From: DUZB01 sp963747555
GTDB taxonomy: Bacteria > Desulfobacterota > DSM-4660 > Desulfatiglandales > Desulfatiglandaceae
NCBI GenBank assembly: GCA_963747555.1
Contig: CAVVFZ010000025.1
Span: 246,549 to 310,548, forward strand
Direction: 5' to 3'
DNA: 64,000 nt
Part shown: positions 59,756-64,000 of the stretch, one piece after another
Numbering within the stretch: position 1 is the first letter of the stretch
Layout of the letters: each line of letters begins with the position of its first letter
Made by a program: the position numbers and the translations under genes
Notes under the pieces: model-generated
Told to the model about the DNA's origin: nothing
Seen by the model: only the letters and a program-made list of their open reading frames with translations
Databases searched by the model: none

Positions 59756-60023
59756 GAATGTCCCTCAACGCATTGACAGCCTGTGCCACATCCTCTTGAA
59801 TCTCCTCGGAATCAACATCGGGAAGGTGGGAGCGGATCTGATCGAGCACTTCAAAGCGAATTCTGCGCTCTGCTACCAGGCGTTCATACATTTCAACAGG
59901 AATCAGAGCAGCCATGGGGCGGCCGGAGCGCTCCACAATGATTTCTTCGCCCCCGTAACGGATACTTCCCATGATATCCGCGAATCTATTTCGGGCTTCC
60001 CGGGCGCTGACGTGAGTGGCCAT
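59736..60023 (-). CDS. Phd/YefM-type antitoxin
   Basis: A 95-residue antitoxin: MATHVSAREARNRFADIMGS, then EEIIVERSGRPMAALIPVEM, the Phd/YefM DNA-binding half. The C-terminal acidic helix (EIQEDVAQAVNALRD) should wrap the PIN toxin. ATG 60023 follows CCAAGGAGGTGTTCACC; an in-frame start at 60083 lies before that site. It overlaps the toxin gene by 20 bases, and both proteins together should repress their promoter. Confidence 0.92.
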   Translation of the reverse strand: MATHVSAREARNRFADIMGSIRYGGEEIIVERSGRPMAALIPVEMYERLVAERRIRFEVLDQIRSHLPDVDSEEIQEDVAQAVNALRDIHAEGRS

Positions 60024-60177
60024 GGTGAACACCTCCTTGGTGGATATATGAGAGAGGTTAAATCTTTTCGTACATTTTGTCAACTGTGTACATAATGACG
60101 CAATCCCATTGACCTCTCACAGAGGCGCTGAGTTTTTATGATGGAATTTTTTTCCGCTGTGTCCTCTGAGAGCTTTG

Positions 60178-60236
60178 GGAGACAATCTCTTGGCAGCGAG
60201 GCCTTATTGCTTTTCGAGGTGTTCCAGGATCTGTTG
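60178..60236. repeat. Stray copy of the PIN gene 3' end
   Basis: About 58 bases (GAGACAATCTCTTGGCAGCG...) repeat 59304-59361, the end of the PIN gene and its downstream base run, with a few changes. It sits just after the MazF-type gene stop. It has no start of its own and is debris from a duplication or exchange of toxin modules. Confidence 0.75.
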
Positions 60237-60247
60237 GTTCTTCGATA

Positions 60248-60604
60248 TCATCCTTCAAACAGGCTGATGACGTCCCTGCAGCCACGGATAATTTCTTCCG
60301 TGGACCGTTTGTCCAAGGTGCCTATCTTTTCAAGCAGTCGCCCTTTGTCCACCGTAGCCATTTGACTCACTACCGCAACGCTCGCTTTGGGAAGGTTAGC
60401 TGCTCCCTTGTTCAGACGAACATTTCCGGGGACCGCACCCAGTTTCAGGTTCGATGTCAAAAGGGCGACAACGGTTGTTCGAATAAGGCTCCGGTTCAAG
60501 ATATCGTTCTGAATTACCATCGCAGGTCTTTTGCCGGCCGGCCCGGAATTGGATGCGGGACCGAATCCGACCCAGTAGACGTCTCCCCGATTGGGCGTTA
60601 CCAT
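60248..60604 (-). CDS. MazF/PemK-type toxin
   Basis: A 118-residue endoribonuclease of the CcdB/PemK fold: MVTPNRGDVYWVGFGPASNS, GPAGKRPAMVIQNDILNRS, TTVVALLTSN and ASVAVVSQMATVDKGRLLEK. The basic residue in the KRPAMVI block and the Ser/Thr in TTVVALLTS are the usual active-site area. It would cleave mRNA. Its start lies within the end of the RHH antitoxin gene, so the pair is translationally coupled. Confidence 0.93.
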   Translation of the reverse strand: MVTPNRGDVYWVGFGPASNSGPAGKRPAMVIQNDILNRSLIRTTVVALLTSNLKLGAVPGNVRLNKGAANLPKASVAVVSQMATVDKGRLLEKIGTLDKRSTEEIIRGCRDVISLFEG

Positions 60605-60852
60605 GGCAGTTCCTCCACATTGGTGTTGTCTGCAATGGATTCCGCTATTCTGTAATGTTCTGTTGCCACCTCCGAATCTTCATAGACCTTATTGATCTTG
60701 TCTATCAGGTCTTCCTCCCTTATTTTTCTAAGTTTTTCCGAAAGGGCTTTGGTTACGACATGGCTGAGCTTGACATTATGCCTGATGGAAAAATCCCTGA
60801 TCTCCTCATAGATCTCGCGGGGAATCGTAACGCTTACCTTTGCGTATCCCAT
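60598..60852 (-). CDS. Ribbon-helix-helix antitoxin
   Basis: An 84-residue protein: AKVSVTIPREIYEEIRDFSI forms the DNA-binding ribbon and helix, followed by a helical, acidic C-terminus (EEDLIDKINKVYEDSEVATE) that should bind the MazF-like toxin. It overlaps the toxin gene by seven bases and lies upstream of it. ATG 60852 is preceded by CAGGATGATTACAG, a modest ribosome site. Confidence 0.9.
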   Translation of the reverse strand: MGYAKVSVTIPREIYEEIRDFSIRHNVKLSHVVTKALSEKLRKIREEDLIDKINKVYEDSEVATEHYRIAESIADNTNVEELPW

Positions 60853-61052
60853 CTGTAATCATCCTGAAAAGTAAATATAATCATACTTTTAATGCGAAAA
60901 TGGAGGATTGTAAATATGATTATGCATTGACCTGTGTCCTTCTTGCCGTGACCAACGGCTTTGGGCATCCTGCAGGAGTACAACTGGCGTGTCAGCGAAC
61001 CAAATCCATTTATTCAGGATAAGTCAATATATACAGTTATTCATATTAGCCC

Positions 61053-61093
61053 ATTTGCCTCTCACAGAGAACACAGAGGCACTGAGTCTTTTT
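61053..61093. repeat. 40-base direct repeat, copy 2
   Basis: Identical to 59115-59155. It lies just before the first copy of the 137-base duplication at 61115, so two repeat families meet here. Confidence 0.85.
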
Positions 61094-61114
61094 CACCATG
61101 TGATTTCTTAGTCG

Positions 61115-61251
61115 TTTTACGCTATAGAGTTGTGTATTCTCTAAACGTGACGCAGAAAAAACCTTTTTCGGCAGAGTAAGGATGGTATATGGCTCACGGA
61201 TAAACAAAACCCCGTTTCTTCGATATCTGAAGGACGGGGTTTTTTGCTTTG
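61115..61251. repeat. 137-base direct repeat with terminator-like hairpin, copy 1
   Basis: Begins TTTTACGCTATAGAGTTGTG and ends with a hairpin AACCCCGT ... ACGGGGTT followed by T-run (about 61206-61246). A second copy at 63442-63579 is about 85-90 percent identical by eye. The two copies flank the DUF1016 relic and the MqsRA pair. A strong terminator lies within, so each copy can end transcription from the left. Confidence 0.85.
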
Positions 61252-61324
61252 GAACCCAGGGATGGATTAGAGCAAGGCCGGTGGCCCCATTTCCCAGAAC
61301 AGGATTGACTTATTCACACCAGAG

Positions 61325-62094
61325 ATGAATATGAATGAACATCAATGGAATTTCGAAAAGCTGGTGGTGTCTATCCGGCAGGCGCATGAGGAATTGGCGG
61401 CACAGGCAGGACGAGGCGGTGAATATCAGCTTGACCTTTCGGAACTGGCTGATAGGATGCTATATTTCCGAATACGAGTTGAAAGGATTGGATAAAGCAA
61501 ATTATGGGGATCGTCTTCTTTCTGAACTTGCCAAGCACCTAACCGAACTTGAAATCAGTAACTGCAACCGTCGCCAGCTATATCGCTATCTCCGCTTTTA
61601 CCGCCTTTACCCTCAGATTGTGGGGACACTGTCCGCACAATTGAGGAAGCTGTTACCCGCGGATTCGAAAGCGGCTGAAAAAGTGGGGACAGCGTCCCCG
61701 CAATTGCGAATTTCCCCAGATAAAATCATTCATCGGCTTTCCTACAGTCACCTGGAATCAATCGTTGATCTCGATGACGACCTGAAGCGTGCTTTTTACG
61801 AAATCGAGTGTATCCGGGGTAATTGGTCGGTCAGGGAGCTCAAGAGACAGGTTGCCAGTCTGAATTATGAACGATCGGGTTTGTCCAGGGACAAAAAGAA
61901 GCTGGCGGAACTGGCGCAAAAAGGCGCTGAAGCCGCCGATCCCAAACTGGCCATCCGCGAACCCTTATGTATTCGAGTTTCTTGGCCTCAAGCCTAAAGA
62001 AGTAATGAGGCGTTTTATTGAGGAACAGATTCGGGAAGCAGTCGATAAGGTTAGCTCGGCTCGCCTGTCCCCTTTTATTACATTCCGGGCATGA
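61325..62094 (+). pseudogene. DUF1016 (YhcG-like) nuclease pseudogene
   Basis: The frame from ATG 61325 reads the family start (NEHQWNFEKLVVSIRQAHEE, LAAQAGR). One extra G at about 61419 then moves the coding sense to the frame AVNISLTFRNWLIGCYISEY, LTELEISNCNRRQLYRYLRF. Near 61967 a second shift (CCC for CC) moves it to YVFEFLGLKPKEVMRRFIEE. The C-terminal PDDEXK nuclease half is missing. Two frameshifts plus truncation make the gene non-functional. Confidence 0.82.
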
Positions 62095-62160
62095 CCCGGA
62101 ATCCAGGAATTTGGCGTCGTCAACCAGGATTCCCGCGTCCGCGGGAATGACGTGGATGGG
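62060..62160. repeat. Short hairpin repeats after the DUF1016 relic
   Basis: TTCCGGGCATGACCCGGAA and ATTCCCGCGTCCGCGGGAAT are two adjacent palindromes of the kind dispersed widely in bacterial genomes. They sit where the nuclease gene is cut, so they may mark the deletion end. Confidence 0.7.
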
Positions 62161-62198
62161 GCGGAACGAGTATTTCCTTGGTAATTTTCAAACAGGCT

Positions 62199-62603
62199 CT
62201 AAGATCCAGGAGTGATTTCGTCCAGCAGGTCGGGATGTTTGTCCAGAAGTTTAAACAGGTTGGTGACCGATTGCAGGGGCTTGGCCTTCCCACGCTCGTA
62301 GCGGGAAAATGCGTTTCGACCTCCTCCGGTGAGCAGCGCCGCCTCCTGTTGCGTCAGTTTGAGTTTCTTACGAATTCTTGCAAGTTCAGCCGCTTCCTTT
62401 GCATCGATTTCCCTGGCAACTTGTTTGATAGCCTCGGCAAAGCGAACACCTTCACCTACATCAAATTCAACTTCCCCACAATGAAGACAATGCCATCCTT
62501 TGACCATGGGTATTGTGGTATGATGCCCTTTATAGGCGTATGGCACATCCCGCCCAGTATGCACCATTTCTTTTTCTCCGCAATTCAGACAGTCGCGTTT
62601 CAT
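62199..62603 (-). CDS. MqsA-type antitoxin
   Basis: A 134-residue protein. The N-terminal half has two CxxC pairs, CLNCGEKEM and WHCLHCGEVEFD, which bind zinc; the C-terminal half is an XRE-type helix-turn-helix (LTQQEAALLTGGGRNAFSRY). This two-part layout is typical of MqsA. It binds its toxin and represses the operon. It lies one base after the toxin gene, the same toxin-first order as E. coli mqsRA. Confidence 0.92.
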   Translation of the reverse strand: MKRDCLNCGEKEMVHTGRDVPYAYKGHHTTIPMVKGWHCLHCGEVEFDVGEGVRFAEAIKQVAREIDAKEAAELARIRKKLKLTQQEAALLTGGGRNAFSRYERGKAKPLQSVTNLFKLLDKHPDLLDEITPGS

Positions 62604-62604
62604 C

Positions 62605-62907
62605 TCATTTCTCCTTGAACTGGATTACGATAGACCCATCATGGCGTAGAGTAACCTTCACATAAGCAGTTCCAGCAGGCGTTTCCGGGTGATAAACATC
62701 TTGCCAAATTTGGCTTGACGAATGCGTCGTCATGCTTTTGTAAAAATCGGATCGATTCATGGAACAAACTATTTCTATCGCCTGAGTAATTTGAAGCCCC
62801 ATTGCCTGGGCGCCAATCAATGCCGTTGCGGTAAAAGCGTCCGCACCACGCAAGCGAACTGCGGATTGCACAGTTGAAAGATCATAATGCGGTTTTCGCT
62901 TTTCCAT
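62605..62907 (-). CDS. MqsR-type toxin
   Basis: A 100-residue protein: YDLSTVQSAVRLRGADAFTA, TALIGAQAMGLQITQAIEIV, FYKSMTTHSSSQIWQDVYHP and GTAYVKVTLRHDGSIVIQFK, the MqsR fold and C-terminal strand of the RelE-like class. It would cleave mRNA during stress. It is directly upstream of the zinc-HTH antitoxin gene. Confidence 0.9.
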   Translation of the reverse strand: MEKRKPHYDLSTVQSAVRLRGADAFTATALIGAQAMGLQITQAIEIVCSMNRSDFYKSMTTHSSSQIWQDVYHPETPAGTAYVKVTLRHDGSIVIQFKEK

Positions 62908-63441
62908 AAAGAATATTAACCTTATAGGGTGATTTTGTCAAGGATGTCTAATCAACTGGAAATGCTGGGGAAAGGCAGGGATGCTAAGTGGCAGCTGAAA
63001 ACGATAAAGTAGGATTATCACTTTAATGTGGGAATAAATATGTGAATAACTTGATGGCATAGCGGAAAGAATATATATGGCATCCTTCCCGCTAAACAAG
63101 CAAGGGGCGCCGGCAGGCGTTATAGGCGAGGATTCAGATAATGGCAAAACAAAAGAAAACCAATCAGATACTTGTCCGCCCGGTCCCCCTGGAGGCCGCC
63201 TTGTGGGTTTTATGCCATGAGAAGAGTGGAGGATTTTTCATGGATCTTCAGGAGATTCCTTGAAAGCCATGCCCTGGATGTCACCGATTTTTCTAAACTG
63301 TCCCCCTCTCTGTTTCTGAAGCTGCGTGGCCATTTTTTTCTGAAATAGATGAATTCTTTTCCATACCTCTATATTCTATCAACCGTAGTAGCAGTTTAGG
63401 CTGATATTATATGTAATGTATATGGATTGATTTTCTCTTCA
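62908..63441. other. Intergenic region with two overlapping short frames
   Basis: From 63141 a 40-codon frame reads MAKQKKTNQILVRPVPLEAA and stops at 63263. From 63217 a second frame of 43 codons reads MRRVEDFSWIFRRFLESHAL and stops at 63348. Neither has a good ribosome site. They could be pieces of one decayed gene. I do not recognise either. Confidence 0.35.
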
Positions 63442-63579
63442 TTTTACGCTATAGAGTTGTGCAGCCTATAAACGTGACGCAGCAACAAACCTTTTCGGCA
63501 GAGTAAGGACGACAAATGGCTCACGGATAAACAAAACCCTGTTTCTTCAATATCTGAAGAACGGGGTTTTTTACTTTGC
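63442..63579. repeat. 137-base direct repeat with terminator-like hairpin, copy 2
   Basis: Second copy of 61115-61251, same orientation. The hairpin here has AACCCTGT ... ACGGGGTT with compensating and non-compensating changes. It closes the 2.2 kb segment that holds the DUF1016 relic and MqsRA. Confidence 0.85.
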
Positions 63580-64000
63580 GATTCCGGGGGCCTTCGCGGG
63601 AAAAGTGCGCAAAGCTGATGCGATCTGCCAAGGAAGGTGTTTCCGGGATACCGACCGGGGATAGCCACCCGGCAATTCTCGTTCCCATTCATTCGCTTCA
63701 GTCCGTGTTTTTGGACTACCTGGCGTCGACTTTTTGCGGTCTATCTGTCATCCGGGGATAGGGACAGGGAAGAGGGCTTGGCAGGCAGATATTTTGCTAT
63801 GGTAATGAGAGACGCAACCTGGAAGCAAGGTTTCCCAAAAGACCTGTCTGCATATTTCAGATTGAGTATTTTAGGGACTCGACCGATAGAATATGTGGGG
63901 GAGGGAGGAAAAAAAAACGCCAAAATGAGTTTTTTTGAAAAAAGTGCCGAGTCTGTGACCGGATGTGTCAAACGGGTGTGGTATGGTTCACAATAATGAG
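63580..64000. other. Right end of the window, no gene supported
   Basis: About 420 bases. Short open frames occur on both strands but show no recognisable domain, ribosome site or protein-like composition. Confidence 0.4.

Noticed and set aside
63637..63996. A 119-codon plus-strand frame at the right end
   Set aside because: No ribosome site, no domain, and low-complexity aromatic composition at the start.
1..64000. CRISPR arrays, tRNA and rRNA genes
   Set aside because: No regularly spaced repeats, cloverleaf-like sequence or rRNA-like conserved blocks were noticed; a covariance search could still find a missed tRNA.

Overview
The window looks like chromosomal DNA of an anaerobic, sulfate-reducing Desulfobacterota bacterium. 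The main reason is a complete dsrMKJOP operon (13.1-18.5 kb), the membrane electron-transfer complex of dissimilatory sulfur metabolism. TRAP transport, an anaerobic N-heteroaromatic degradation cluster, a SulP anion transporter and many two-component and HDOD/GGDEF-type signalling proteins fit that assignment. No rRNA, tRNA or CRISPR array was seen. The assignment to phylum is inferred from gene content only.

Layout. 0-4.4 kb: the start of a phospholipase D gene (cut by the window edge), two small conserved proteins, and a TPM / nucleotidyltransferase / LemA operon. 4.4-12.7 kb: a loose, decaying region with a broken cyclase gene, a large HDOD-GAF-GGDEF-PilZ signalling protein, small enzymes, a probable group II intron relic, a fragment of dsrP and a fused toxin-antitoxin relic. 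13.1-18.5 kb: dsrP, O, J, K, M on the minus strand. 18.7-20.0 kb: a Tat-exported metallophosphoesterase.

20.4-34.6 kb is a co-oriented catabolic cluster: GntR regulator, TRAP transporter (P, Q, M), CoA-acylating-type aldehyde dehydrogenase, exported nicotinamidase, three-part molybdenum hydroxylase, enamidase, 6-hydroxynicotinate reductase, a UPF0280 (ApbE-like) protein and an AA_synth-family protein. I read it as anaerobic nicotinamide/nicotinate degradation: nicotinamide is deamidated outside the cytoplasm, nicotinate is imported, hydroxylated to 6-hydroxynicotinate, reduced to 6-oxotetrahydronicotinate and opened to 2-formylglutarate. The dehydrogenase resembles methylmalonate-semialdehyde dehydrogenase, and 2-formylglutarate is a 2-substituted malonate semialdehyde. 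I therefore predict oxidative decarboxylation directly to glutaryl-CoA, unlike the Eubacterium barkeri route. The molybdenum subunit is split by an apparent one-base frameshift.

34.9-43.6 kb is a second co-oriented cluster: TetR regulator, SulP transporter with an inserted coiled-coil-like segment and a STAS domain, a cytidylate-kinase-like protein, three receiver domains, a Cache-type histidine kinase, a degenerate histidine kinase and an ATP-grasp/PEP-synthase-like protein. It looks like a transporter-linked signalling module. 43.6-54.9 kb (minus strand): enoyl-CoA hydratase, cyclophilin-like protein, Der GTPase, a lipoprotein, an RND efflux pump with adaptor and TolC, a universal stress protein and an acyl-CoA ligase. 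55-58.9 kb: a region-2-only sigma-like protein converging on an ECF sigma/anti-sigma pair, a CvfB relic and a BASS-type transporter. 59-63.6 kb: a toxin-antitoxin island (PIN/Phd, MazF-like/RHH, MqsRA) with a broken DUF1016 gene and duplicated segments.

A previously unnamed foldback repeat (about 255 bp, with an 80-bp short form) occurs at 5.5, 20.1 and 55.1 kb, plus a fragment at 46.7 kb. It has 14-bp terminal inverted repeats and, at 55.1 kb, a perfect 8-bp target duplication, so it behaves like a non-autonomous transposable element.
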